Assembly: GCA_014896295.1 (NCBI GenBank)
Contig: JADBKR010000008.1
Span: 620,001 to 684,000 of the forward strand
Length of the DNA stretch: 64,000 bases
Source of the DNA: Limnochordaceae bacterium
GTDB taxonomy: Bacteria; Bacillota; Limnochordia; Limnochordales; Geochordaceae
Direction: 5' to 3'
Position numbers and translations under genes: made by a program. Position 1 is the stretch's first letter, and each line of letters begins with the position of its first letter. The notes under the pieces were generated by a model. That model was not told where the DNA came from, made no database searches, and was given only the letters and a program-made list of their open reading frames with translations. Shown here in pieces: positions 55,259 to 64,000 of the stretch.

Positions 55259-56867
55259 ATGTCCCTTTCTTACCGCTTGGCCCGCATCGTGGGGATGGTC
55301 TCGGCAGCGTTCCTGGCCGTGTTGCTGGCGGGAGTCGGCGCCGGTGCGCCCGCGGCGGCCGCCGCCAGCATCGTCGTGGGGCTGCAGGCGGAGCCGACGG
55401 CACTGGATCCCCACCAGATCAGCGACTACAACTCCAGCCGGGCCACCATGGGGATGTACGACAGCCTGTTGCGGTTCAAGGACGGCTCGACCGAGCTCGA
55501 GCCCGGCCTGGCCCAGTCGTGGACGGTCTCCAGGGACGGCCTCGTATACACCCTCAAGCTGCGGCGAGGGGTCCGATTCCATGACGGGACGCCGTTCGAC
55601 GCGGATGCGGTCGTGTTCAACATCCAGCGCCAGATCGATCCGTCTCATCCCTACCACCAGACGGGGACGTTCCCGTACGCGGAGTTTACCTTCGGAAAGG
55701 TCAAGCGGGTGGAGAAGGTCGACGCGTACACGGTCCGGTTCGTGCTCGAGCAGCGCTACGCGCCTTTCCTCGCCAACCTGGCCATGCACGCGGCGGCCAT
55801 GGTCTCGCCTGCGGCCATCCGCAAGTACGGGAAGGAGATCGCCAAACACCCGGTGGGGACAGGGCCGCTTCCGGTTCGTGCGGTGGACGCCGGGCGTGGA
55901 GGTGGTCGTGGAGCGGAACCCCGACTACTGGGACAAGGCCCGGGTGCCGCGCATCCAGCAGGTCGTCTACCGTCCCGTCGTGGAGGACCAGACGCGGCTT
56001 GCCCAGCTGGAGGCCGGAGAGCTGGACTTCATCGTCAACGTGCCTCCCGACGACCTGCCGCGCTTGCGAGGCGACGCACGCTGGCAGGTGATCGAACAGC
56101 CCGGCATGCACATCTGGTACCTCGTCCTCAACAACCAGAAGCCGCCCTTCAACGACGTGCGGGTGCGGCGCGCCGTCAACCACGCGATCAACCGCCGGGC
56201 CATCGTGGAAGGCATCTTGAAGGGCACCGGAGTCCTGGCGGACAATTACATCCCGCCCGTTCTCTGGGGCTACAACGAGGAGGTCCACGCCTACCCGTAC
56301 GATCCGGAGAAGGCACGCCAGCTGCTGGCCGAAGCCGGCTACCCCAAGGGCCTGTCGGTGGATTTCTGGGTGCCGCAGTCCGGGTCGGGCATGCAGCAGC
56401 CCGTGGCCATGGCGCAGGCCATTCAGAGCGACCTCGCAAAGGTGGGGATCCGGGTCAACATTCAAACGTTCGAGTGGGGGACCTACCTGGACAAGGTCTT
56501 CGCCTCCGACCCGGCGCAGGTGGCGGAGATGCACGAGATGAGCTGGGTAGGGGACAACGGCGACCCGGACAACTTCCTGTACATCCTCCTCTCGGGCCAC
56601 CAGTGGCCTCCCAACGGGTTCAACGAGAGCTTCTACCGCAACCCTGAAGTCGATCGACTGCTGGTGGCGGCGCAGCAGTCGTCGGACCGGACGGAGCGAG
56701 CCCGCCTGTACAAGAGGGCGCAGGCACTCATCATGAGGGACGCGCCCTGGGTGCCCTTCGACCACGAGACGCAGATCGTGGTCGCCCGTAAGGAGATCCA
56801 GGGCTTCGTGCTCCACCCCACGGGAGTCTTCCGGTTCGAGACGGTGCGCCTGCAAGGCGAGGAGTGA
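55259..56867 (+). CDS. Oligopeptide-type ABC transporter, substrate-binding protein, one frameshift
   Basis: An exported SBP_bac_5 protein of about 535 codons. The signal peptide (LARIVGMVSAAFLAVLLAGV) leads into IVVGLQAEPTALDPHQISDYN, then LEPGLAQSWTVSRDGLVYT and LKLRRGVRFHDGTPFDADAV. Near 55865, inside GTGP, the frame moves to one that continues FRFVRWTPGVEVVVERNPDYW and runs to the end. GGAGGGGG precedes the ATG at 55259. It heads a second oligopeptide importer with two permeases just downstream. Confidence 0.87.
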
Positions 56868-56878
56868 CAGAGGACGGG

Positions 56879-57825
56879 ATGGGCGCATACGTTCTCAAGC
56901 GGCTCGTGGCGGTCGTACCGGTGCTGGTGGGGATCACCGTGGTGGTGTTCCTCACCATGCACCTGTCGCCGGGGACCCGGCCCTCATCATGCTGGGCCCC
57001 CACGCCACCGAGCCGGCGCTCGCCCAGCTCCGCCACGACCTGGGGTTGGATCTACCCATCGCGGTGCAGTACGTGCGGTGGATAGGCAAGCTGGTGTCGG
57101 GGGACTGGGGACACTCCATCCAGCTCAAGCGCAGCGTGATCGAGCTCCTCGGCGCGAGGGCCGGGGGCACGGCTCTGCTGGCCGTCTCCGCTCTTGTGCT
57201 CGCGGTGGGACTCGGGTTGCCGGCCGGCGTGCTGGCAGCGGTATGGAGTCGTAGCGCGGCCGACCGGGCCCTCATGATCGCGATGCTGGCGGGTTTCTCC
57301 ATGCCCGTCTTCTGGCTTGGGTTGCTGCTGCAATTGGGCTTCGGGTTGCGCCTGGGGTGGTTTCCCATCTCCGGCATGTATGCGCCCGGATCGTCGGACG
57401 CGTCCGATCTGGTCCGGCACCTGGTGCTGCCGGCCGTCGCCCTGGCCGTCGGCCCGGCGGCGACGGTGGCGCGCATGACCCGTGCCAGCATGCTGGACGT
57501 GGCCCGGCAGGAGTACATCCGGGCGGCCCGCGCCCGGGGGGTGGGCCGGTGGTCCCTGGTCTTCCGCCACGGGCTGCGTAACGCGATGATTCCGACGGTC
57601 ACGGTCATCGGGATGCAGGCCGGATACCTGCTCGGCGGCGAAGTACTCGTGGAGATGCTCTTCAACTGGCCCGGCCTGGGGATGCTGATGATCAACGGCA
57701 TCCTGGCCCGGGATTTCCCCGTGGTTCAAGGCGGCATCCTGGTCATATCGGCCATGTACGTCTTCACCAACCTGGCGGTCGACGTGCTGTACGCGTACCT
57801 GGATCCTCGCATCACCTACGCGTGA
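56879..57825 (+). CDS. Dipeptide/oligopeptide ABC permease, DppB type, one frameshift
   Basis: An inner membrane permease of about 315 codons. The first frame has MGAYVLKRLVAVVPVLVGITVVVFL and reaches LSPG. Loss of one G in the run near 56973 throws it out; the next frame resumes with the expected DPALIMLGPHATEPALAQL. The EAA loop EYIRAARARGVGRWSLVFRHGLRN and C-terminal VDVLYAYLDPRITYA are intact. A GTG at 56864 overlapping the upstream stop is an alternative start. Confidence 0.87.
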
Positions 57826-57840
57826 GAAGAGGCCTGGACG

Positions 57841-58759
57841 GTGGCGCAAGAGCTGTCGCTGCGGGTACACCCTGAAGCACCGGCAACTCCCAGCGGCTTG
57901 GCCAGGGCGTGGGCGCGGATGCGGCGCGATCCCGTCATGATCGCTGCCGCCCTCGTCGTGGCGGGGCTGCTCGGAGGTGGCCTCCTGGCCCCTCTTCTCA
58001 CGCCCTACAGCCCCCATGACGCGGACGTCCTGGCCAGGCTGGAGCCGCCCGGCTCATCCGGCCATCTGCTCGGCACCGACCACCTGGGCCGGGACCTCCT
58101 GGCCCGGCTGCTCTACGGCGGCCGCACGAGCTTGCTCGTGGGGTTCGCCGCCGTCTTGCTGGCCATGGCCATCGGGGTGCCCGTGGGCTTGATCTCGGGG
58201 TTTTACGGGGGCCGGGTGGATGCGGTCGCTCATGCGGCTGGTCGACGTCTTGATGGCCTTTCCCTCTGTGCTCCTGGCCATCGCCATCATCGCCGCGCTG
58301 GGTCCCGGGCTGATGAAGACGATGGTGGCCGTGGCCATCGTGGGCGTACCCTATTACGCCCGGATAGTGCGAGGGCTCGCGCTGTCGCTCAAGGAAAAGG
58401 AGTTCGTGGAGGCGGCCCGGGGGATCGGGGCGCCGGCGTGGTGGATCATGGTGCGTCATATCCTCCCCCACAGCTCGGGCCCTTTGCTGGTGGCGGCCAC
58501 GCTCGACGTGGGTTGGATGATCACCGCGGCGGCGGGCATGAGCTTTCTCGGGCTCGGAGCGCAGCCCCCGACGGCCGAGTGGGGCATCATGCTGAGCGAG
58601 GGGCGCCAGTACATCCGGGTAGCGCCCCACGTGTCGGTGCTGCCCGGGATGGCCATCTTCCTCGTGGTTCTCTCCCTCAACTTGCTCGGCGACGGCCTGC
58701 GGGATCTGTGGGATCCCCACCAGAGGGGCAGCGGCGAGAGCGCCGGGTACTGGTCCTGA
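57841..58759 (+). CDS. Dipeptide/oligopeptide ABC permease, DppC type, one frameshift
   Basis: An inner membrane permease of about 305 codons. The first frame (GTG start) has the leader typical of DppC, one long helix, HLLGTDHLGRDLLARLLYGG and LISGFYGGRVDAV. Near 58225 a one-base shift leads to LMRLVDVLMAFPSVLLAIAII, the EAA loop EFVEAARGIGAPAWWIMVRHILPH and LLGDGLRDLWDPHQRG. The break is within one continuous family alignment. As in the first cluster, no ATPase genes follow. Confidence 0.86.
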
Positions 58760-58841
58760 CCGGGCCGCCTGGCAACGGCTTCGTTCACGGCCGCCCCGAT
58801 CCTGGCCATGGCAGGCCACGAGGTTTCTGCGGACGCCCGCA

Positions 58842-58855
58842 CGTGAACGTTCACG
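58842..58855. promoter_or_regulatory. 14-bp perfect palindrome, candidate operator
   Basis: CGTGAACGTTCACG is a perfect inverted repeat in the 224-base gap between the dppC-type gene and the DUF167 gene. A TTGACC lies 13 bases downstream, but no -10 box is evident. It could be a repressor site for the DUF167-larA pair. Confidence 0.35.
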
Positions 58856-58983
58856 CTGCGTAAAACGGTTGACCTGCCAGGAGTGCGCGGTGCGAGCATC
58901 GAAGACACGGCACTCGTGACCGAGACGGGCGGCGAGGCCCCGATCGGGTTGAGGGGGCCATGGGTGGTTGAGGAGAGCCGGCC

Positions 58984-59346
58984 GTGGCTGAACGGCCTTC
59001 GGTGCCGCGCGAAGGGAGCGCTCTGCCGGCGACGGGCTCAGGCGCATGGGAGTGCCTGCGCCAGGAAGGGGGGCGGCTCATCCTCACTGTGTACGTCCAG
59101 CCGGGGGCGAGCCGCTCGGAGATCGCCGGCTTGCACGGCAAGGCGCTCAAGGTACGGGTGAGCGCGCCGCCGGTCGAAGGGCGCGCCAACGATGCTGTAC
59201 GGGACCTGCTCGCAGCGGCCCTCGATGTGCCGCGGTCGTCCCTGGTGCTGGTGCGGGGCGGTGCTGCGCGGACCAAGTGGTGGGCGGTGCAGGGGCTACC
59301 CCTCGAGGAGGCGAAGCGACGCCTGGGGCCATACGTGAGGAGCTGA
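58984..59346 (+). CDS. DUF167/YggU-family protein
   Basis: A 120-aa protein of the widespread DUF167 (UPF0235) family, whose function is not known. The family core is clear: LILTVYVQPGASRSEIAGLHG, LKVRVSAPPVEGRANDAVRDLLA and LVLVRGGAARTKWWAVQG, with strand-helix topology. The first ~25 residues are a variable extension. The GTG has GAGGAGAG about six bases upstream. It ends six bases before larA and is probably co-transcribed with it. Confidence 0.85.
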   Translation: MAERPSVPREGSALPATGSGAWECLRQEGGRLILTVYVQPGASRSEIAGLHGKALKVRVSAPPVEGRANDAVRDLLAAALDVPRSSLVLVRGGAARTKWWAVQGLPLEEAKRRLGPYVRS

Positions 59347-59352
59347 CAGGCC

Positions 59353-60627
59353 ATGGCGATGCGCGTCGACTTCCCTTACGGTCAGGGTCACGTAACGGCG
59401 GAGCTCCCCGACGATACCACCGTCATCGAGCCTCACCCGCAGCCCGGCCTGGAAGATGAGCGAGCGGCGTTCGTCTCGGCGCTCCGGGCGCCCATCGGGT
59501 CGGCTCCTCTACGCGAGCTCGTGGGGCCGGACGACCGGGTCGTCATCGTCATTGCGGACGGGACCCGCGCCGCGCCCAGCGAGCGCATGGTGCCCTGGAT
59601 CCTCGAGGAGCTGGACGCCGTCCCTCGCGACCGCGTCACGGTGCTGGTCGGCACGGGCACCCACCGGCCCAACACGCCAGCCGAGCTGGAGCGCATGCTG
59701 GGGCGACGACTGCTCCACGAGGTCCGGGTCGTCAACCACTCGGCTTACGACGACGCCGGCCTGGTGCACCTCGGCGAGGTGCCCGGCGGCGGCCCCGTGT
59801 GGCTCAACCGGCACTACGTCGAGGCCTCCGTCCGCATCGTGACCGGCTTCATCGAACCCCACTTCTTCGCCGGGTTTTCGGGTGGCCCCAAAGGCGTGGC
59901 GCCGGGAGTGGCGGGGCTGGAGACCATCCTCTGGCTGCACGGCGCCCGGCTCATTGGCGACCCCCGGGCCACCTGGGGAGTGCTCGACGGCAATCCCGTC
60001 CACGAGGCGATTCGTGCGGCGGTGAAGCTCGCCCCGCCCCACTTCCTCGCCAACGTGACGCTCGACGAGCGCCGCCAGATCACCGGCGTCTTCGCGGGAA
60101 ACTACCTGGAGGCGCACCGGACCGGATGCGAGGCGTGCCGGCGTACCAGCACGCGCGCGGTCGACCGGTGGTTCGACGTGGTCGTGACGTCCAACAGCGG
60201 GTTCCCGCTGGACCAAAACCTCTACCAGACGGTCAAGGGGCTCAGTGCCGCCGCCCGTATCGTGCGGCCGGGCGGCGCCATCGTGGCCGTCTCCGAGTGT
60301 GCCGACGGCGTGCCTTCCCACGGCCGGTTCGGCGAGCTCCTGAGCCGGGGGCGGGGTCCCCAGGATTGGCTGCGCATGGTGGAAGAGCCCGGCTTCCGAT
60401 CCCTCGACCAGTGGCAGGTGCAGATCCTCGCGATGGTGCTCGAACGGGCGCGGGTCTATCTGCTCTCCTCGCTGCCGCCGGCTACGGTGGAAGCGGCCGG
60501 GCTCGTCCCCGTCACCAGCGTCGAGGAGGCACTGGACGCGGAGGCCCACCGGTCCGGCGCTCCCCGGCCCCTGGCCGTGGCCGCCCTTCCGATGGGCCCC
60601 CTTACCATTCCCTACGTCAGAACGTGA
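59353..60627 (+). CDS. larA: LarA-family nickel-dependent lactate (2-hydroxyacid) racemase
   Basis: A 424-aa enzyme of the LarA family, which racemises or epimerises 2-hydroxy acids using a nickel-pincer nucleotide. Key motifs are VLVGTGTHRPNTPAEL (His near residue 102), IEPHFFAGFSGGPKGVAPG (His and the pincer-binding Lys near 175-185) and DQNLYQTVKGLSAAA (Gln and Lys near 290). The cofactor-making genes larB, larC and larE are not in the window. Many LarA homologues act on acids other than lactate, so the substrate is open. D-malate/tartrate use elsewhere in the window makes a hydroxy-dicarboxylate plausible. Confidence 0.88.
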   Translation: MAMRVDFPYGQGHVTAELPDDTTVIEPHPQPGLEDERAAFVSALRAPIGSAPLRELVGPDDRVVIVIADGTRAAPSERMVPWILEELDAVPRDRVTVLVGTGTHRPNTPAELERMLGRRLLHEVRVVNHSAYDDAGLVHLGEVPGGGPVWLNRHYVEASVRIVTGFIEPHFFAGFSGGPKGVAPGVAGLETILWLHGARLIGDPRATWGVLDGNPVHEAIRAAVKLAPPHFLANVTLDERRQITGVFAGNYLEAHRTGCEACRRTSTRAVDRWFDVVVTSNSGFPLDQNLYQTVKGLSAAARIVRPGGAIVAVSECADGVPSHGRFGELLSRGRGPQDWLRMVEEPGFRSLDQWQVQILAMVLERARVYLLSSLPPATVEAAGLVPVTSVEEALDAEAHRSGAPRPLAVAALPMGPLTIPYVRT

Positions 60628-60632
60628 CGACG

Positions 60633-62127
60633 TCAAAACTTGACGCCGAAGAAGTTGGCCAGCGCCGACATCGTCGCGAACGTCGCCCAGAACAGGATCC
60701 CGAGCGACAGGAGTACCGTCGAGACGGCTCCCGGGCGGATCTCCCTGGGCAGGTACCTGTGGTTGAGGTAGAGTGTCACGATGCCCGTGAGCGCCAGCAC
60801 TACGTTGCTCATGTTGGCGGCCAGCAGGATGAGGAAGATCGGCTGCGCCTGGATCCCGTACACCATGATGAACGCGGCCAGCGCCCAGACCACGAACAGC
60901 GCCAGGACGGTATAGTAGACCTTCTTGATCTGGTCGCCGGACCACGCCCGCACCCTGGGCGACGTGAACCACAGGACGTCCGTCACGGTGCGGGTGAACA
61001 TGTCCACTGAGCCGAGCTGCGTCGAGAACAGGATCCAGAAGCCCGCCAGGATGGGGATGAACCACCCGGCCGGGCCGATCGGCGTTCTTGAGGGCGTCGG
61101 CCTGATAGGCGGCGATGCTCCACTGGGCGAGCTCGCTACCCCTCGGGATGACCGCCGTCACCAGCACGTTGGGCAGCAGCATCCCGATGAACGCCCCCAC
61201 CGTGAACACCCCGACGATGTCGATGACCGTGAGGCGGCGCCAGATCCGCCACCGGCGCAGGTTGTCCTCGGTCGGCTCGAAGACCTTGCCCGAAGCCGAG
61301 ACGGTAATCTTGCGCCCTCCGATGGCAGCCGGAATGGCTCCCACGACCTGGCCCATCCCGAATCCCTTGTCGCGATAATAGTTGCTGATGGTCGTGTTGT
61401 TGAGCCCGCCGGCTCCCGCGTATCCGGCCAGGGCTGCCAGCAGGGTGATACTCGCCCCGGCCGGCCAGAAGCCGAACTTGAAGAACCCCGCGATGGTCTC
61501 GCTCCACGCCGCCGCCGGCGAGACGATGAGGTTGATGACGATGAGGAACAGCAAGATCAAGCCGATCATGATCCACTGCGCGATCTCGAGGGTCCGCTCG
61601 ATGACGCCGCCCACCGAGACCAGAACCACGCACACCAGCAGGAGCAGCGCGCCCAGGCCGATGATGAGCATCGAATCCTGCGGCCCTGCCAGCCGGCCCA
61701 GGCTCAACACGGCCACGGCCGTAGCTGCCGTGAACGCCCACCCCGGCCAGGCCCGCTCGAGGAACGAGATGATGACGAGGAGCCAGCCCCAGAAGCGGCT
61801 TCCCGGGCGCAGGCGGGCCATGCCCACGAAGATCGGCTCACCGGTGTAGGTGGTGTAACGAACCATTTCGAGGTTGAGCACCGTCTGCAGGATAATGGAA
61901 ACGGTTGCAATCCACAGAAGCGCAGGACCGTACTTGGCGGTCACGGACGGGCCGATGAGCCATTCACCGCTGCCGATGGCGACTCCCAGTACGATGGCGC
62001 TGGGGCCGATGATCTTCAGCACGCTCCTCCAGTCCATGGGGGGCGGCTCGGGAAGCTGCTCGACCGCCAGCGGAGGCCCTGAGCCGATCTCGACCTGCCG
62101 GACGCCACGTCTCTCCGCGACTGCCAC
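60633..62127 (-). CDS. Nramp-like metal/ion transporter, one frameshift
   Basis: A membrane protein of about 500 codons with eleven or so helices, resembling Nramp-family proteins. The first helix region is IIGPSAIVLGVAIGSGEWLIGP; SVTAKYGPALLWIATVSIILQTVLNLE follows. A one-base shift near 61080 joins YQADALKN to a frame with IPILAGFWILFSTQLGSVDMFTRTVTDVL and the C terminus. The GTG at 62127 has AGGAAGGGG eight bases upstream; an ATG at 62253 adds a charged leader without a ribosome site. The usual DPGN ion-binding motif is replaced by GSGEW, so metal specificity is uncertain. It ends six bases from the end of larA. Confidence 0.78.
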
Positions 62128-62194
62128 CAGGGTCACCCCTTCCTGAGGATTTACCCGAGGATTCGCCTTGGAAGATACCGGTTCCTCTCGGATC

Positions 62195-62231
62195 TTGACG
62201 ACACGGGGTATTCGGACTTTGACGACACGGG
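62195..62231. repeat. Two direct copies of a 13-bp repeat
   Basis: TTGACGACACGGG occurs at 62195-62207 and 62219-62231, one period of 24 bases. It lies in the ~210-base gap between the Nramp-like gene and pstA, so it may be a tandem operator for a regulator of the Nramp gene. Confidence 0.4.
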
Positions 62232-62338
62232 CCGTGCGGTCTGTTGCTGCCATGGAACGGGGTAGAGAAGAAACGGCGGAACCTTGTTCAACGTATTGAA
62301 TACCATGGGCAGGCGCTGCCCGGAGAGGGCGCCGGACC

Positions 62339-63235
62339 TCACCGCGTCCCTCGCAGCCTGGACCGGCCCCCGGGGCCCGCTCGTGTACGGATCCAGAGCA
62401 CGGCCCCGTTGAGCGCCAGGGTGACCAGCAGCAGTACCGCCATGGTCGCGTAAAGGCTTGGCTTGGTCAGCTCCACGTCGGGTGACTGGGTGGCCAGCAC
62501 GAAGACGTGATAGCCCAGTTCCATGAACTGGTCGGACGGCTCGAGCGGCAGGGAGGGGGCGAAGTACGCGACCCCGGTGAACATGATGGGAGCCACCTCT
62601 CCGACGGCCCGGCTCACGGCGACGAGAGCCCCGGTCAGCACGCCCCTGCCGACCAGGGGCAGCACCCCGAATCGCACGGCATCCCAGGGACCGAGCCCAA
62701 GGGCTCGCCCAGCCCGCCGGTGGTTGGGCGGCACTTCACGGAGCGCCCGCTCCGTCGAGCTGACCACCACGGGCAACGTATACGCTGCCATGGTGAGACC
62801 CGCCCACACCACCGCGGGCTGGCCGTAGACCAGGTTGCCTGCGGAGAACCACCGATCCAGCTGCTGGCCGACCCCGAGCACGAAGAAACCCAGGCCGAAC
62901 AAGCCGTACACGATGGCGGGCAGCCCCGCCAGGCGGCTCACGCTCCACCGCATGGCTCGCCCCGTGAGGGAGCGATCGTCCGAGAAGGCCGCCAGGTAGA
63001 TGCCGCCCAGCATCCCCACCGGCACGGTGATCAACCCCACCATCGCCACCAGCGCGAGCGTTCCTACGATGGCCGGCAGGATGCCCCCGGAGACGAGTCC
63101 CTCTTCCGGCGGGAGGGTGAAGAAGTCCCGGCTGAAGCGAGGCACTCCCAGCGCCAGCACGGCGACGACGAGCGCAACGAAGCTAGCGACGACGAGGGCG
63201 CTGGCTGCCGCCGAAAGCCACCGCAACAGCCTCAT
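62339..63235 (-). CDS. pstA: Phosphate ABC transporter permease PstA
   Basis: An inner membrane subunit of the high-affinity phosphate importer, 298 aa with six helices. It has GILPAIVGTLALVAMVGLITVPVGM near residue 50, then GGIYLAAFSDD and the EAA loop TERALREVPPNHRRAGRALG. The motif AVSRAVGEVAPIMFTGVAYF near residue 225 is characteristic of PstA. GGAGAACGGCC precedes the ATG. It overlaps pstC by 53 bases. Unusually, pstB does not follow it; an Nramp-like gene does. Confidence 0.9.
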   Translation of the reverse strand: MRLLRWLSAAASALVVASFVALVVAVLALGVPRFSRDFFTLPPEEGLVSGGILPAIVGTLALVAMVGLITVPVGMLGGIYLAAFSDDRSLTGRAMRWSVSRLAGLPAIVYGLFGLGFFVLGVGQQLDRWFSAGNLVYGQPAVVWAGLTMAAYTLPVVVSSTERALREVPPNHRRAGRALGLGPWDAVRFGVLPLVGRGVLTGALVAVSRAVGEVAPIMFTGVAYFAPSLPLEPSDQFMELGYHVFVLATQSPDVELTKPSLYATMAVLLLVTLALNGAVLWIRTRAGPGGRSRLRGTR

Positions 63236-64000
63236 GGCCGTTCTCCGGGTCGCCGGGCGCGAGCAGGGGCGGCGCCGGGCGAGTCAGCCGGGCCAGCAGT
63301 TCGTGCGCCGCCAGCGAGACCGCCAGCAGGATGGCTCCCAGCATGAACAGCACGCTGTAGTGGGTGCTGCCGTACACCACCGATCCCATCTCGGCGGCGA
63401 TGGTGCCGGCCAGGGTCCGCGCCGAGTCGAGCGGGGAGAGGGAAAGCACTGCGGCGTTGCCGGTCAGCATGACCGGGATCATGGTCTCGCCGAAGGCCCG
63501 GGCGAACGCCGCCACCCCGGCTCCTGCGAACCACCGCCACCCCGCCGGCAAGGCCAGGTGAACCAACGCGGCCCCCTCGCGGATACCGAGGGCCCGGGCG
63601 GCCCGGTAGACTCCGGATGGCAGGGCGGACAGGCCGTCCGCCGCCATCCGGAAGACCAGGGGCACGGACCATAGCCCCAGCACGACCGCCGCGAGGCAAG
63701 CGTTGAGCTCGGAGGGGGCCCCCGTCACCTGCTGCAGCGGCGTCGCCAGGAAGAGCAACCCTGCCGCACCCAGCACCACCGTCGGCACCCCGTCCAACAG
63801 CTCCATCACGGCTACCACCGCCGTCCTCACCGCCGGGTGGGCGTGGCGGGTAACGTGGAAGGCTGCGAGCGAGCCGAGCGGCCACGCCACCGCCAGCGAC
63901 AGCAGGCTCACCCGGGTGCTCCCCAGCAGCAGGGGCACGATGGAGCACTTGGGCCGCAGGGCCACGGGCTGCCACACGTACGGGCGCGAAGGCGCAGGGC
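63183..64000 (-). CDS. pstC: Phosphate ABC transporter permease PstC, 5' end outside window
   Basis: Partner permease of PstA; the reading frame stays open to the right edge, so its N-terminal part lies outside. The visible 272 codons have GSTRVSLLSLAVAWPLGSLAA, LDGVPTVVLGAAGLLF, the EAA-type loop GVYRAARALGIREGAALVHL and ARAFGETMIPVMLTGN, all PstC-like. The C terminus after TRPAPPLLA is a hydrophilic tail. PstS is expected beyond the edge. Confidence 0.88.
   Translation of the reverse strand, partial: PAPSRPYVWQPVALRPKCSIVPLLLGSTRVSLLSLAVAWPLGSLAAFHVTRHAHPAVRTAVVAVMELLDGVPTVVLGAAGLLFLATPLQQVTGAPSELNACLAAVVLGLWSVPLVFRMAADGLSALPSGVYRAARALGIREGAALVHLALPAGWRWFAGAGVAAFARAFGETMIPVMLTGNAAVLSLSPLDSARTLAGTIAAEMGSVVYGSTHYSVLFMLGAILLAVSLAAHELLARLTRPAPPLLAPGDPENGHEAVAVAFGGSQRPRRR

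Noticed and set aside
59509-61080. Long minus-strand extension of the Nramp-like frame across larA
   Set aside because: After the frameshift near 61080 the frame is nonsense and runs antisense to larA; the true C terminus lies in another frame ending at 60633.
1-64000. CRISPR arrays, insertion sequences or prophage
   Set aside because: No regularly spaced direct repeats, transposase or phage structural genes were seen.

Overview
The window is a dense, very GC-rich chromosomal segment with short intergenic gaps, GGAGG-type ribosome binding sites, frequent GTG/TTG starts and many translationally coupled (ATGA/GTGA) gene pairs. The gene content points to a Bacillota (Firmicutes) lineage: a perfect Rex operator, a DnaD-domain protein, an Amidase_6-type cell-wall protein, a CAP-domain exported protein and a trpA-like/FGGY sugar operon. 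A PorV/UPF0164-like outer-membrane beta-barrel with a terminal phenylalanine suggests a diderm member, for example Limnochordia-like; this assignment is inference. No insertion sequence, prophage or CRISPR array was seen.

Layout. 0-4.8 kb: glyA, then a four-subunit pyruvate:ferredoxin oxidoreductase operon (porC-porD-porA-porB) behind a Rex site. 4.9-10.3 kb: a broken MFS transporter, serS, tRNA-Ser(GCU), a degraded and a fuller copy of a metallophosphoesterase, and tRNA-Ser(UGA). 10.3-18.5 kb: ArsC-like phosphatase, GNAT, exported Amidase_6 protein, half-size EamA transporter, PfkB sugar kinase, SDR, a small Cys-rich HNH-like protein and a K+-independent H+-pyrophosphatase. 18.6-23 kb: DnaD-domain protein, TrmH-type RNA methylase and the oxidative pentose phosphate genes gnd-zwf-pgl. 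23-30 kb: envelope and surface proteins (outer-membrane barrel, CAP, Cys-rich protein, beta-sandwich protein), tRNA-Arg(CCU), a deletion-fused relic of an ATPase/DUF4276 pair, and motAB.

30.2-36.9 kb is the most interesting block: GntR regulator, sugar ABC ATPase and permease, a TrpA-like protein keeping the catalytic Glu and Asp, an FGGY kinase and a periplasmic sugar-binding protein, all tightly coupled. It looks like a pathway in which an imported sugar is phosphorylated and then cleaved by a TrpA-type retro-aldolase. 37-44 kb: CCA-adding enzyme, orphan Dam-like methylase, M20 amidohydrolase and an oligopeptide ABC importer. 44-50 kb: acyl-CoA synthetase, K+(Na+)/H+ antiporter, and a DASS transporter coupled to a D-malate/tartrate dehydrogenase. 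50-64 kb: SDR, GH3 hexosaminidase, L,D-transpeptidase, peroxiredoxin, a second oligopeptide importer, DUF167 protein, LarA racemase, an Nramp-like transporter and pstA/pstC at the right edge.

About a dozen otherwise well-conserved genes (hppA, two dipeptide permeases, a binding protein, acyl-CoA synthetase, M20 hydrolase, nagZ, Nramp and others) carry single-base frameshifts, several in G runs. I read most of these as sequence indel errors rather than real decay, and annotate such genes across the shift.
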